Below the pieces are notes generated by a model that saw only the letters and a list, made by a program, of their open reading frames with translations, was not told the DNA's origin and searched no databases. Of a stretch of 64,000 bases of DNA, positions 1 through 10,717 are shown piece after piece (position 1 is the first letter of the stretch; every line of letters starts with the position of its first letter). Both the position numbers and the translations under genes were made by a program. Source of the DNA: Ochotona curzoniae (lineage: Eukaryota > Chordata > Mammalia > Lagomorpha > Ochotonidae); contig NW_024465369.1 in NCBI RefSeq assembly GCF_017591425.1, forward strand, positions 29,183,001 to 29,247,000, in the 5' to 3' direction.

Positions 1-643
1 CTAAAACTTTTGCCACACTATACAAATAGCACCTGATGTGCCACTGCTAGAGTTCTTGATCTGCTGACTATCAGGTCTGGAGGCTACCCAGATCTATATT
101 GGGTAGAACCTGTACGATGCCACCTTGTTGCAGTTTGTTGAGCCACAAATGTGTTTACCTCCAGCTCTCAGTGCATGCGCAGTAGTGTCCATAGCCCTTG
201 CCTCCTTAAACCAAATGGTGCCTAGTTTGGCTCTAGGCGAGCAGATAGGGCTGTGAAATCCACCCTGTTCCCGCAGTGCCCCTCTGGGATCTGCTGCTCT
301 GCCTCTGCACCTGGTCAAATCAAACAAACCAGCAGGATGGGCAGTTCTTTGTCTGGGTCCACCTCTGGTGCTCGGGGTAAACGTCCTTTCCCACCTGGTT
401 GCTGGTGGAGTTCTGGCTGCGGGTGGAGTTCTGATCGCCGTTTGCTGAATGCCGCTGGGGCATCAGTCACTGCAACACCACACCATTGTTTTCACTGCTT
501 GCTGTGTCTGTCAGTCTCTAGGTACCCCTCTACTATTGTTCTCTCCTCTCCTATTTCCTGGAATGTGCCCTCTCTGCTTCATACTGGTTAAGGTTTCTCG
601 ATCCGTTTGAATGTGTCTTTACCCTATTCCACCATCTTGATTA
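1..643 (-). mobile_element. L1 LINE 5' UTR, 5' end at ~643, body off the left edge
   Basis: Read on the minus strand, the block starts at about 643 with 'aatcaagatggtggaatagg', the typical start of a mammalian L1 5' UTR, and continues as GC-richer sequence to the left edge. The 'caagatggtgg' motif (about 629-639) has the form of the YY1 site that positions L1 transcription starts in human L1; that role is family knowledge, not shown here. Because the 5' end is present, the parent copy was not 5'-truncated, but whether its ORFs are intact cannot be seen. The open frames on both strands here (78-112 codons) have no start context or similarity that I recognise. Confidence 0.75.
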
Positions 644-740
644 GGAGCCTCGTTCTATTTCTTTTCCCATTCACAGCACAAAAACAATCATATATCCCCT
701 TAAGTTTTAATCTCTCTCCAGGTTATCCACTAAGACTACA

Positions 741-1071
741 TTATTTTTTTTAAGATGTATTTATTTTTATTGCAAAGTCAGATATATAGAGAGGAGGAGT
801 GACAGGAAGATCTTGCATCTGATGATTCACTCCCCAAGTAACCGCAATGGCTGGTGCTGTGCCAATCCGAAACCAGGAGTCAGGAAATTCCTCTGGGTCT
901 CCCACGTGGGTGCAGAGTCCCAAGGCTTTGGGCCATCCTCGACTGATTTCCCAGGCCACTGGCAGGGAGCTAGATGGAAAGCATGGCTGCTGTGATTATC
1001 CATGGTGCCCATATGGGATCCTGGAGTGTTCAAGGTGAGGGCTTGAGCAGCTAGGCCACAGCACCAGTCCC
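741..1071 (-). mobile_element. CSINE (lagomorph C-repeat), full length
   Basis: On the minus strand it runs from a tRNA-like head near 1071 to an A-rich tail at about 741-770. The diagnostic body blocks 'gatgattcactcccc', 'cccatatgggatcc' and 'gctaggcca' are all present in antisense. A probable target-site duplication flanks it: 'aagactaca' at 732-740 and 'aagactgca' at 1072-1080. Confidence 0.93.
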
Positions 1072-2680
1072 AAGACTGCAGTTTTTGTTGAAGAACTGTT
1101 ATAGTGATATTTTTGCCTCCTTCCATGAATCATGAAAGTTTTTAATGGCATCTGGAATAATATATTCTTTCCCAAAGTTTTTTTTTTTTTTTTTTACTTA
1201 CTTTACTCACATCCATTAAAGGAATTACTGTGGCAGTCATAACCTTTGAAAATGCTTTTCTTAAATTCTAATACTTGAAAGTATAGATTTCTTGATTCAT
1301 GATCTTCTCAATTAAGCAGGAATGAAAATAGCAAGCTGTCATTGAATCTTAATTGTTGTACTTACAGAATCCAGGCAGAACTGATTCAGTAGATTTCTCA
1401 TGGCACTTAAGTTTAAGATGTTATCGCTCCCAGCCATGATTAGCTCTATGCAATTTAAAAAATTACTTAAATTTTGTGTGTTTTTTTCTTCCTAGTCTTT
1501 AGAATGGTAAGTGAGTACTGGCTTCAACTTGAAGGCCTGGACTTTGCACCTCTAACTATGAAAGTCCCAGGTGGCATATTCTTTGTGTTAGAAGATGACA
1601 ATCCATCTGCATTCAAAATCTGTAATTTAGTGTACTTACTTTCGACAATTATCTTACCTAGATCTTCTGAGTGACTTGCTGCAGCGTCTACATCAGCACT
1701 TCATCTTGCACTATTTTGTGTTGGAGACAGTTTCCTTCCTTCTAGCTCACCAACCAACCAACCTCTGCCACCTTCAACTATTTCTTCTTCAGTTTCCTCC
1801 ATCACCAGAATTGAAGAGACTTAGGCACGTGGTTTAAGGGGAAGCTGTTATTTTCTAACCTTACAATTAAAACTTCCTCCACTACCAATAAGACTTTTTG
1901 GTCTTCTTACCATTCCTGTGTTCACAGGCATGTCATTTTAATTCCCTTCATAAAATTAAGATAGTGACATCAAATATCACTATTTATGTGTCACCATAAC
2001 ATATCTAATAAAAATGAAAAGTTTGAAAAATTGTGAAAGTTGTCGGATTGTGACAGAAACATGAAATGAACACAGGCTATTGAAAATAAGAGCCTAATAT
2101 ATTTGCTGAGATATAACATTTCTGTTTTCATTTAATTGCCAAATAAAATCCCTGCATTCTCTCTAAGGTATAATAAAAGTGATATGTAATAAAACAAGTT
2201 GTGTCTGTCGTAGTTAACATAGTCTTGCTGGTGGCAACTGGTCCACGTTGATGAAGAATTCGGCTACATTTTCATTTTTTAAGTTACAGCCACAAGGTGG
2301 AGCTAAAGAAATTTTAACATTCAGGTTTTTATTGTTTTCTTGTCTTTCTCACTTGTTTCTAGATATTCTTTTGTTATATATATATCTTTTAACTTTTCTC
2401 CATGTGAATACTATTTACTTAATGCATTGAGCTTTGTAGACTTTTTTTGTGATCAGTTAAATTTATATATGCTTGCAGGCCAGACATTCTGTCAACTAAA
2501 ATGATTGATTTTACATACTAAAAATTAAGTGAGAATATTCAAGATAGGACTATCTCATCAACCAAGAATATGAAGTATTAGTTTGATAACAAATGATCTA
2601 ACATCATGCCAGGTTTCTTGAACATAATATGAAATACATTTGCATTATATTAGTAATAGGTATGGTATTTTTGAAGACTT
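1072..2680. other. Unique AT-rich sequence, no recognised gene
   Basis: A 1.6 kb stretch between two CSINEs with no repeat family that I can name. It holds a T-run at 1177-1194. Around 1482-1512 there is a polypyrimidine tract ending in AG followed 11 bases later by a strong GTAAGT, discussed among the findings. The open frames at 1474-1674 and 2248-2430 are short and low in complexity, and I do not call them genes. Confidence 0.5.
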
Positions 2681-2970
2681 TTAAAATTTATTTTAAGTAT
2701 TCATTATTATTGGAAAGTCAGAATTACAGAGAGAAGGATCTTCGTCTGCTGGTTCACTCCGCAAGTACCTGCAACAGCAAGAGTTGAGTGTCTTCCTGGT
2801 CTTGCATGCAGGTGCAGGGGTCCAAGGCTTGGGCCATCTTCACCTCCTTCCTAGGCCACAAGCAGGGAGCTGGGTGGGAAGTGGAGCATCTGGGACATGA
2901 ACTAGCACCCAGTTGGGATCCTGGTGCATATAAGGTGAGGATTTAAACCACTGGGCTACCGCGTTGGACC
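2681..2970 (-). mobile_element. CSINE, diverged
   Basis: Minus-strand copy with tail near 2681-2700 ('ttattattggaaagtcag' in antisense) and head near 2970 ('accactgggctacc'). The middle is shortened relative to the 741-1071 copy, lacking part of the body between 'caacagcaagagttgag' and 'ggtgcaggggtcc'. No clean duplication is visible. Confidence 0.88.
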
Positions 2971-4527
2971 TTTGTGTAGTCTTTAATGAACTTAAAACTG
3001 GAAAATTAGTTACTCTGACACATGTGATTTAAAGACCTAGGCAACTCAGATTTTAACATTTTTTTTAGTCAGCTTCTTCAAAATGCTATCCTTTCTTGAG
3101 TAAAAACTGAATGACGGACTGCATATTTAATTATATCATTCGTAGGAATGATAATTAATTCTATTCAAATTACTTTAGAAATCTGATAGCTAGCAGTCTC
3201 TTAACATTCCAAGCTAATACTCTGCACCAGATAATTACAATTATAAGTGCAAACGAAATGCTAAAGGTAACATTTGGCAATGTTCTTGATTAGAATATCT
3301 CCTTGTAGTATTTGTTTATGCAGCAACTGAAGTGCCCTCCCTAGTTGTTTTGCTATTTGAAGAATCTTCATAGAATCTCAAGTACTTGTTGTCACTGAGG
3401 CAAAAACTAATTTGCTTCCCATTATAATATCTGCCTTTCCATTAGTGTATTTAATTGTGGTGAGGTCTTGGGAGTTGCTTCTGACTTTTACACAAGGAAA
3501 ATTTAGAGTAGAGTTGTTATTTTTGACAGCTTGCAGATAAAAACAATGATGGAAAATAGGTTGGAAGGCTGAGTTCAACCCAAACTACAAAAGCTTTAAT
3601 TAGTATGAGCATAATTAGAGGGAGTCATTATAGAATAAAATCTGAATTGTGTTAAAATATTTTTTCAACTTATTTGAAGATGGGAAAAGCTCATTTTATA
3701 CTCTATGTAATATCTGTAAATGACCTCCCAACACTGAAATAATAAATTTAAATTGAATACTGAAATAAAAATTTGTTGTTCTCATTTTTTTTTCAATTTG
3801 GAATGATTTCCTGATACATATTTTGAGGATTGATACTTTTTCTATCTGTTGTTTATGGTGAAGCAATTGAATCATTTCCATAGCCAGGGATAACAATGAT
3901 TATTAAAACGTGCAGATAACACAAAGTTCCCTCCTCCAGAAGCCACTGAATCACTCAATTATTAACCAAGTGCCTAATTGCTAACCACTTCATAACACTG
4001 AATATATACTTAGTATGACTTTCAGAACAATGAGTTATGTAAAAGCTCAATATAATGTCTAAATTTTCTGTATCTTTTTAATCTCATTTTCTAAAGAAAT
4101 ATAAGCATAGATATAAAAATAAAGGAAGAATAGAAAATAAAACATAATAAGACTTATGATTTGTTATTACTACATAATTTCAAACACAAATACCCAAATA
4201 TTTATTCATTTATATGATTAGTAAATTCAACTTAATTCCTTAAAAATATTATTAGTTTCCCGATAGCCCTCTGGTCTAAAGACTGGCTCCTAAATTTTAC
4301 ACACACACACACACACACATCATTTAGCAAGTAGTAGTAATAACACTACTACCCTTTGTTCCATGCATTATTTTGCAAAATAAAGTACATGTTTTAAAAA
4401 TAAACAAAGAAATAAAATATTTAGGAAAAAATATTGAAATTGAATTGAAGCTTTCCAAGGAGAAAATCTTGATTTGGAGACTTTTACATTCTTTGACTGA
4501 ATATACCAATAAACCTCAAAAAACCCA
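2971..4527. other. Unique AT-rich sequence with a short CA microsatellite
   Basis: No repeat family or gene recognised. It ends with a perfect (AC)n run at about 4299-4319. The small open frames at 3378-3578, 3696-3896 and 4324-4509 (minus) and 4373-4561 (plus) are short, in AT-rich DNA and without recognisable domains. Confidence 0.5.
4299..4319. repeat. (AC)n microsatellite
   Basis: About ten perfect AC dinucleotides. A run of this length is usually polymorphic in mammals. Confidence 0.95.
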
Positions 4528-4840
4528 TGGGAGGGGCAGGTATGGTTGCTCGTTAGACTAATCCTCTGCCGGCAGCACTGGCATCACATATGGACATCAG
4601 TCCATGTCCTAGCTGCTCTACTTCCATATTTATGAACTGGGAAAGCAGTCTAGAATGTCTCAAATCCTTGAGTCTCTGCACCCACATGGGAGACCCACAA
4701 GAAGCTCCCCGCTCCTAGTTCAGATCAGCTTAGCCCAGCTCTTTCTTCCTTTTGAAGAATGAACCAGAAAGATCCACCTTTCTTTGCATCTCATTCTCTC
4801 TGTTAATTTGACTTTCAAATAAAAATTAATAAATCTTAAG
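4528..4840 (+). mobile_element. CSINE, diverged, plus strand
   Basis: Sense copy starting near 'ggaggggcaggtatgg', with the body block 'cacatgggagaccc', then 'agaatgaaccag', a CT-rich segment and the tail 'tttcaaataaaaattaataaatctt'. The tRNA-like head is poorly kept, so pol III activity is unlikely. Confidence 0.88.
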
Positions 4841-5314
4841 AAAATTAATTTGGAAATGGAATGAAAATATTTAATTTTGGTTTAAAAATTTGAAATCAAT
4901 ATATAGGGGGGCATCTTCTATTATTTTATGAGAAATGGGGAATTACGAAAAAAATATGCAGTTTGTTTTAATTTTCTATGAATATTTTGAACTACCATGA
5001 CAGTATTGTTTTTTATTTTTTAAAGTTTTATCATACATTGTTCAAAATTCTATTATTGACTAAGGTTTAGAAATTTATTAAGACGTTGAAAACCAGTTTA
5101 TTGTCTTTTCACTTCGTGGCCCAGACCTACATATGCTCTCATCTTCTACAGGTTTTATCTACAAACACAACAACACAGAAACACATGCCATGTCCACAAA
5201 GACTACTTGCTTTTGAAAGCGCACATTTGAGATTCTGCTCTTTAATGAGCTACTTCACCCCCTTCAGCCTCAGGTTCCCATGTGAGAGTCAGGAGGTGGT
5301 GTGATTTTTTTTGT

Positions 5315-5412
5315 TCCAACTCTAACACTTAGAATGATTTTGTGTTAAGTCAGGGTCTGTGTTCTTCAATTTCATCATCTATAATGGAGATAATACGATC
5401 TATTCCTCCACT
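5315..5412 (+). mobile_element. MIR fragment
   Basis: The stretch 'tcaatttcatcatctataa' followed by 'tggagataatacgatctatt' matches the MIR core ('tcagtttcctcatctgtaaaatgg'). MIRs are ancient tRNA-derived SINEs shared by all mammals, so this DNA is old at this position. Confidence 0.6.
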
Positions 5413-5465
5413 GAACTGTGTGAATATAATCAGTTTCTAAAGAAGGTTCCACATGTGAAAGCACA

Positions 5466-5835
5466 TTTATCACTTTTCTGTTGCTGTATACAAACCACAA
5501 GAGGTAATGGCTTAATGCAGTGATTTTGCATTTTTCATGATCCTGAGGCTGGCTGAGTTCTGTATGTGTCACCCAGTACTACTGTTGCAGCTGCGTTCAG
5601 CTGTTAGATGAGCTGGGCTGTGAGATCCCACATGCTCTCTCTCCTGTGTCTTACCTTTTGTGGATGGCTTGCCTGGTTCTTCTCCATGATAGTTCCTGCA
5701 TGTGATGCCCTGTTCTCTGCAGCAGGATAGCCTATTCAGGGCATGACAGCTTGGACCTAGGAGAGTAAAAGCAGAAACATGTAGAGTCCTAACAACTAGC
5801 CCTTATCTATCACATTTGATCAGTGCAAGTCAGGA
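5466..5835 (-). mobile_element. MaLR (MLT1-like) LTR
   Basis: On the plus strand it begins 'ctgttgctgtatacaaacca' and proceeds through 'taatggcttaatgcag', 'catgatcctgaggctggctg' and 'tgggctgtgagatccc', the order seen in antisense MLT1-type LTRs of the ERVL-MaLR group. It is an ancient non-coding solitary LTR with no internal retroviral genes nearby. The exact subfamily and ends are uncertain. Confidence 0.6.
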
Positions 5836-5960
5836 GACTCGATAGAAGAAATCTGTACTCATGCAAGTATGGGAAAAATCATTGGTACCTGAATGTAAAG
5901 ACACATAAAATACCACAGCTTGTAATATGACTATCGTTTTCTTTTTGAAAAGGAGAGTTA

Positions 5961-6005
5961 ATGTTTCCTACCCTTTCAGATTATTATGAGCATTAAATGA
6001 AAGAG
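5961..6005 (+). mobile_element. MIR tail fragment
   Basis: 'cagattattatgagcatta' followed by 'aatgaaag' resembles the MIR segment after the core ('gttgtgaggattaaatgag'). It may be the rest of the MIR at 5315-5412, separated from it by the LTR insertion, or a different copy. Confidence 0.4.
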
Positions 6006-6448
6006 AAAAAAACATGTTTCTGTAATTATTGTCGTTGGCATTATAACTAATGATTACCAAGTTATAAAAATTCTCATCTCAGCTGTATTTTTGTAATTTG
6101 TAATAGCCTTGATTCTACTGCAGCAGAATTATCCTAGGGTATGGCTCCTAGTTTTTGGACATACAAGCAACAAGGAATCACTTTTAATCCTTTCCTCTCT
6201 GGTCATCATAGTGGTTAGGGATGAGAGTTGCCCTAAATCTCTCTCTAGATAGAGAGAGGTGAAGGCAAGACATTTATGCCTGGAAAAGCAGTCGTATAAA
6301 ATAGTTTGGCCATAGAAAAAAACAACTGAAACATACTTGTGTTGTTATAGGTTGAGGTGAGAAACTACTTGATTTTTTTTCAATTAAAAAAATTAAGTTT
6401 TTGATTTAAGCCTTACATCAAAAAGGGAAGCTTATAACACTAATTTTT

Positions 6449-6774
6449 TTAATGATTTATTTATTTATTGGAAAGTCAGATATACAGAGAGGAGGAGAGA
6501 CAGAGAGGAAGATCTTCCGTCTGATGATTCACTCCCCAAGTGAGTGCAATGGCCGATGCTATGCCGGTCCTAAGCCAGGATCCAGGAACTTCTTCTGGGT
6601 CTCCCACACGGGTGCAGAGTCCCAAAGCTTTGGGCCATCCTCTACTGCTTTGCCAGGCCACAGGCAGGGAGCTGGATGGGAAGTGGAGCTGCCGGGATTA
6701 GAACCGGCGTCCATATGGGATCCTGGGGTGTTCAAGGTGAGGACTTTAGCCGCTAGGCCACCACACCGGGCCCA
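6449..6774 (-). mobile_element. Young CSINE with perfect 17-bp target-site duplication
   Basis: Nearly intact copy. In antisense the pol III A box is at 6750-6760 (sense TGGCCTAGCGG) and the B box at 6695-6705 (sense GGTTCTAATCC). The direct repeat 'ttataacactaattttt' lies at 6432-6448 and again at 6775-6791 without a mismatch, which indicates a recent insertion. The open frames running through it on both strands come from the SINE and are not genes. Confidence 0.97.
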
Positions 6775-6791
6775 TTATAACACTAATTTTT

Positions 6792-8282
6792 ATGGAGATC
6801 AAATTGTAGTTTGCATTTCGTTGTTACACAAAAAGATTAAACAACTAACCTTTTTGATATTATTTTTCATGATAAGCCTTATAGGTGTAAGGATTACCCC
6901 CTTCCTCCTCTCTTTCTTTCCCCACCTGACCATTTGCCCCTTTATTAGACTATACTATTAGAGTAATCTTTCAGCAGTAATCACAAGTCCAACATTCTGA
7001 TGTTTAAAACCACTAACCTTTTACAAAATCTTTATTCAATACCAATTTCCAATCATTTTACACTCTTCACTTTCAAATTAAATGTCTTCTACTCTGTTAC
7101 TCTTTCTTGAATTTAAATGAATAGCATTCAATTATTAGCACATTTTAATTCAGACAATGTCTGAGCTGCTGAACTCTTCATATACCACTATGAACTTCAT
7201 GGCTTAATGCATTTAAAACATGCCTGTGAAGACATGAGAGGATCCATTCCTGTAAGAAGTTTTCGATTAGAACAAACATGTTTAGAATTATACAGATTTC
7301 ACACTTCTCAGCATCCTGTGAACAGCTTTTTATCACCATGAATTCCAGCTATCTTTAGTGATTAATATTAATATTCCCACATGAATCCTAAAAAAAAACA
7401 TTATTAGTCTTCAAAAGGTTTCTTTTTTTGTGACAACTTTGATCAGTTCTACATATTTTAAAATGTAAAAGAACAGTTTACTGCTTATCTTACTCTGTAT
7501 TTTTCTATTTCACACTGTGTTGGTCCTAACAGGCTCAATTCACATAAAACTTAAATTTTAGACAATAGCAGTGTTTCAAAAATTGTAATAAAGGACCACT
7601 AAAATTTTGTACTCTGGCCTGTATTCATAGCCCGTATATATAATAGTAAAACAAATAATGAGAAGCATCCTCAGTATCATGGTTACCATCTCAATTATAC
7701 TATACAGACATCGACAAACTCTAAGTTATTTAAGCATTCCATAAAATTATTGCAAGAAGAGATGGAGATACGTCACAAATTTACATATAATTTAAGGCAT
7801 CTAGATTTTTGGTTTATTTATATATTTTACTACTTCTGGGAGCAGGTCTGAAGTCCCTAGCAAAGTGCTAATGTTCCTGTCCTGTCTTAAAAATGCTAGC
7901 GAGACATGTTTTATATCTTTCAAATCAAAACAGAATGCACTTCAGACTGACACTGGAAGAAACTGAGTAGCTCCATTCCATTTTACCATGAATGATCCCT
8001 TAGAGAGTAGTCACACCTGTGATTCCCAATATTCTGTCAACAGTGCAAGCCTGTTTGAATTTTTGGGTTTGATCACAAAAAGTACCTAAAACAAATTAAA
8101 AATCATTGTATTCTGGCTTAGTTAGTTTAGTCTTCCCTTTGGAAAGGAGGTACAATGTTACGTTAACTCTGAAAGCCGCATAGATGCTAAAGGGGAGGAT
8201 GCTGAGCTACCATTTCTGGTGCAGCATCCCTCAGACAACCATATTTGTGTTGGACTGCTTCTTTCTACCATTGACATGCTGT
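6792..8282. other. Unique AT-rich sequence, no recognised feature
   Basis: About 1.5 kb without lineage-specific repeats. There are no open frames of note and no repeat that I can name. It ends in the left copy of the target-site duplication of the next CSINE (8274-8282). Confidence 0.5.
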
Positions 8283-8616
8283 GTTTTTTTTTTTTTTAAG
8301 AATTTTTAAAAAATTTTTTATTGGAAAGGTGGATATACAGAGAGGAGAGACAGAGAGGAAGATCTTCGGTCCGATGATTCACTCCCCAAGTGAGCACAAC
8401 GGCCGATGCTATGCCGATCCGAAGCCAGGAGCCTCTTCTGGGTCTCCCACGCGGGTGCAGGGTCCCAAGGCTTTGGGCCGTCCTCTGCTGCTTTCCCGGG
8501 CCACAGGCAGGGAGCTGGAAGGGAAGAGGGGCCGCCGGGGATAGAACCGGCGCCCATATGGGATCCTGGGCGTGCAAGGCGAGGACCTTAACCACTGTGC
8601 CACCGCCCAGGGCCCC
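8283..8616 (-). mobile_element. Young CSINE, close to consensus
   Basis: Minus-strand copy with long A-rich tail (T-run at about 8283-8299), intact B box in antisense at 8539-8548 (sense GGTTCTATCC) and GC-rich, CpG-retaining body. Flanked by 'acatgctgt' at 8274-8282 and 8617-8625. CpGs kept in the body ('cacgcggg', 'gccgccgg') argue for recent insertion. Open frames of up to 99 codons on both strands are contained in the SINE. Confidence 0.96.
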
Positions 8617-8790
8617 ACATGCTGTTTTTATACCTTCTCAAAGTCTTCCTCTAATCCTTGCATAGAGATTGTGAGTTAGCCAGTTAGCCTTACTCTTTTA
8701 TCCAGACTCTGTTTTTAAAAGACAAATATGATTGTAAGCATGCTGCTATGTGTAAAAGCATTAGGGCCGATATTTTTAAGCTGAAATACA

Positions 8791-9090
8791 GGGACGGGTG
8801 CTGTGGTGTAATAGGTAAAGCTGCAGTCTACAACACCAACAACCCCTATGGGTGCCACTTACAGTTCTGACTGCGCCACTTCTAACCTAGCTCTCAGATA
8901 ATGTCCATAAGAAATCAGTGGAGGATGGTCCAAGTTCTTGTAACCATGCATCCATATGGGAAACCTGGAAAACACTCCTGGCTCCTGTCAGGACTGGCCC
9001 AGTTCCAACATTTGCAGCCATTTAGGAAGTGAACCAGCTCCTTCTGTATCTCTGCAAATCTACCTATCAAATTAAAATCATTCATTTAAA
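8791..9090 (+). mobile_element. CSINE, older plus-strand copy
   Basis: Sense copy with the head 'gggacgggtgctgtggtgta', close to the rabbit-type C-repeat start, then 'gggtgccact', 'ctcctggctcctg' and tail 'caaattaaaatcattcattt'. Many substitutions distinguish it from the young copies. Confidence 0.88.
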
Positions 9091-9721
9091 AAATAATTAC
9101 AAATTAATCACAGAAAAATTTTCCCACACAGTAGATTTTTACTTTTCAATTACAAAAATAAATGTATGCGTATTATTAACACAATTTTTAGGCTTCTATA
9201 TAACATTGTGTTTGTTTGTGTATGTGTGTAGGGGTGATGAGTAGTGTGGTATCATAAAATAACCACATAAGCTAAATAATAGAAACCTTAATGGGAAAAA
9301 ATTAATGTGTTCTTAGACTTTAAAGACTTTTATGGAAATACATGTATTATTATGTGATTCCATTTACATACCAGAAATGGCGAATTTATGGAGGCAGAAA
9401 AGTTGTGAGTTGTTTCACAACAGACTGAGGGTAGGAGCATTTACAGGGTTAGCACAAATGAGCATAAAGGCTGTTTTGGGAGTGAAGAAAATCTTAAAAC
9501 TCAAAATACAATTGACTCTAAATCTAATAAGGTACTATAATAATCATTTAGTTGTAAAATTGAAATGAGTCAATTAAATTATAACTAAGACACACCTCAA
9601 TGGGATTTTTATTTTGATGAATTTTATTTATATAATTGCCTTCAATTGTATAAATAAATCGAACAATTTGCAGTAATGATTTTTCATTGTAATTTCATAT
9701 AAATAGATCATTTAATGAACT
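9091..9721. other. Unique AT-rich sequence
   Basis: No named repeat. The open frames at 9029-9244 (which begins inside the preceding CSINE) and 9332-9568 show no recognisable protein features. I see nothing else in this stretch. Confidence 0.45.
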
Positions 9722-9971
9722 TTTAAAAATGATTTATTTTATTATTTTAAGATAAAGTTCCATAGGTTCTGGGATTTCCCTTGTCCCTACCCCTAATTCC
9801 CACCACCCCCCACCAATTTCTCCCATAACATTACAATAATATAGGCCTTAACAATCAATCATAAGTCCATCTTTCTGCTGTGTAAGTGTATCCTGACATT
9901 GTAGGCATAGACAGTGGTAGAGTCTAGCATCTTATTGGCAAAATACATTCAAAAGTTTCATTGGAAGTCCA
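9722..9971 (-). mobile_element. Lagomorph-type L1 3' end
   Basis: In antisense: A-rich tail, then 'gttccataggttctgggatt', a C-rich tract (polypurine on the sense strand) and 'tcataagtccatctttctgc', ending at 'tttcattggaagtccat'. The same order recurs at 44110-44670 and 59092-59528, and in sense at 30955-31262, so the family is defined inside this window. It breaks off where a CSINE abuts it. Confidence 0.85.
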
Positions 9972-10314
9972 TTTTTTTAAAAAAAATAGATTTATTTATT
10001 TATTTATTTCATTGGAAAGTCAGATTTATAGAGAGAAGAAGAGTCAGAGAGAAAGGTGTTCTGTCTGCTGGTTCACTTCCCAAATGGTCACAACAGCCGA
10101 AGTTGAGCTGATCCAAAGCCAGTAGCTAGGAGCTTCTTCTGTGCCTCCCACATGGGAAAGGGGCCCAAGGCTCTGGGCCGTCATCTCCTACTTTTTCTGG
10201 CCACAAGTAAGGACTGGATGGGAAGTACAGCAACCAAGACATGAACTGGCGCCTCATGGTATCCCGGGGTATGCAAGGCAAGGACTTTAACCACTAGGCT
10301 ACCACACCAAGCCC
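9972..10314 (-). mobile_element. CSINE abutting an L1 3' end
   Basis: Minus-strand copy with a long tail of TTTA units (about 9990-10010), body blocks 'ctgctggttcac' and 'gaactggcgcc', and head at 'ccactaggctaccacacc'. It directly follows the L1 fragment and is separated from the next CSINE by only a few bases. Confidence 0.93.
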
Positions 10315-10320
10315 AATCAG

Positions 10321-10717
10321 ATTTTTTTTTAAGATTTATTTTTTATTTTTATTGGAAAGGCGGATATATGGAGAGGAGAGACAGAGACAAAGATCTTCCT
10401 TCTGATGATTCACTCTCCAGGCGGCCGCAACGGCTGGAGCTGAGCCAATCTGAAGCCAGGAGCCTCTTCTGGGTCTCCCATGCAGGCGGCCACAATGGCT
10501 GGAGCTGAGCCAATCCGAAGCCAGGAGCCTGGAGCTCTTCCGGGTCTCCCACGCAGGTGCAGGGTCCAAAAGCTTTGGGCTGTCCTCGACTGCTTTCCTA
10601 GGCCACAGGTAGGGAGCTGGATGGGAAGTGGAGCTGCCGGGATTAGAACCGGCGTACATATGGGATCCAGGGCATGCAAGGCGAGGACCTTAACCACTGC
10701 GCCAATGCATTGGGTCC
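10321..10717 (-). mobile_element. CSINE with internal 65-bp tandem duplication
   Basis: About 395 bp rather than the usual ~325. The extra length is a direct duplication: 'ggcggccgcaacggctggag' at 10420 onward recurs as 'ggcggccacaatggctggag' from 10485, a period of 65 bases, and the block up to 'gggtctcccatgca'/'gggtctcccacgca' is present twice. Head at 'taaccactgcgcc', tail at the T-run at about 10322-10330. The short repeat 'cagatt' flanks it. Confidence 0.94.

Noticed and set aside
253..591. 112-codon plus-strand frame at the left edge
   Set aside because: It lies antisense to an L1 5' UTR and shows no domain or conserved start; composition alone explains it.
5466..5835. Endogenous retrovirus with genes
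   Set aside because: Only LTR-type sequence is seen here and at 61478-61795; no gag, pol or env sequence adjoins either copy.
6236..6260. Inverted repeat 'ctctctctagatagagagag' as an operator or terminator
   Set aside because: Low-complexity CT/GA palindrome in mammalian DNA; nothing nearby suggests regulation.
6695..6760. A functional tRNA gene
   Set aside because: The A and B boxes belong to the tRNA-derived head of a CSINE; the rest of the cloverleaf does not form and the copy continues into SINE body.
8296..8665. Overlapping open frames of 60-99 codons on both strands, repeated in similar form at 827-1126, 10336-10749, 12218-12592 and 29441-29713
   Set aside because: They are all translations of the GC-rich CSINE body, which stays open by chance in several frames; the same peptides recur wherever a young copy occurs.
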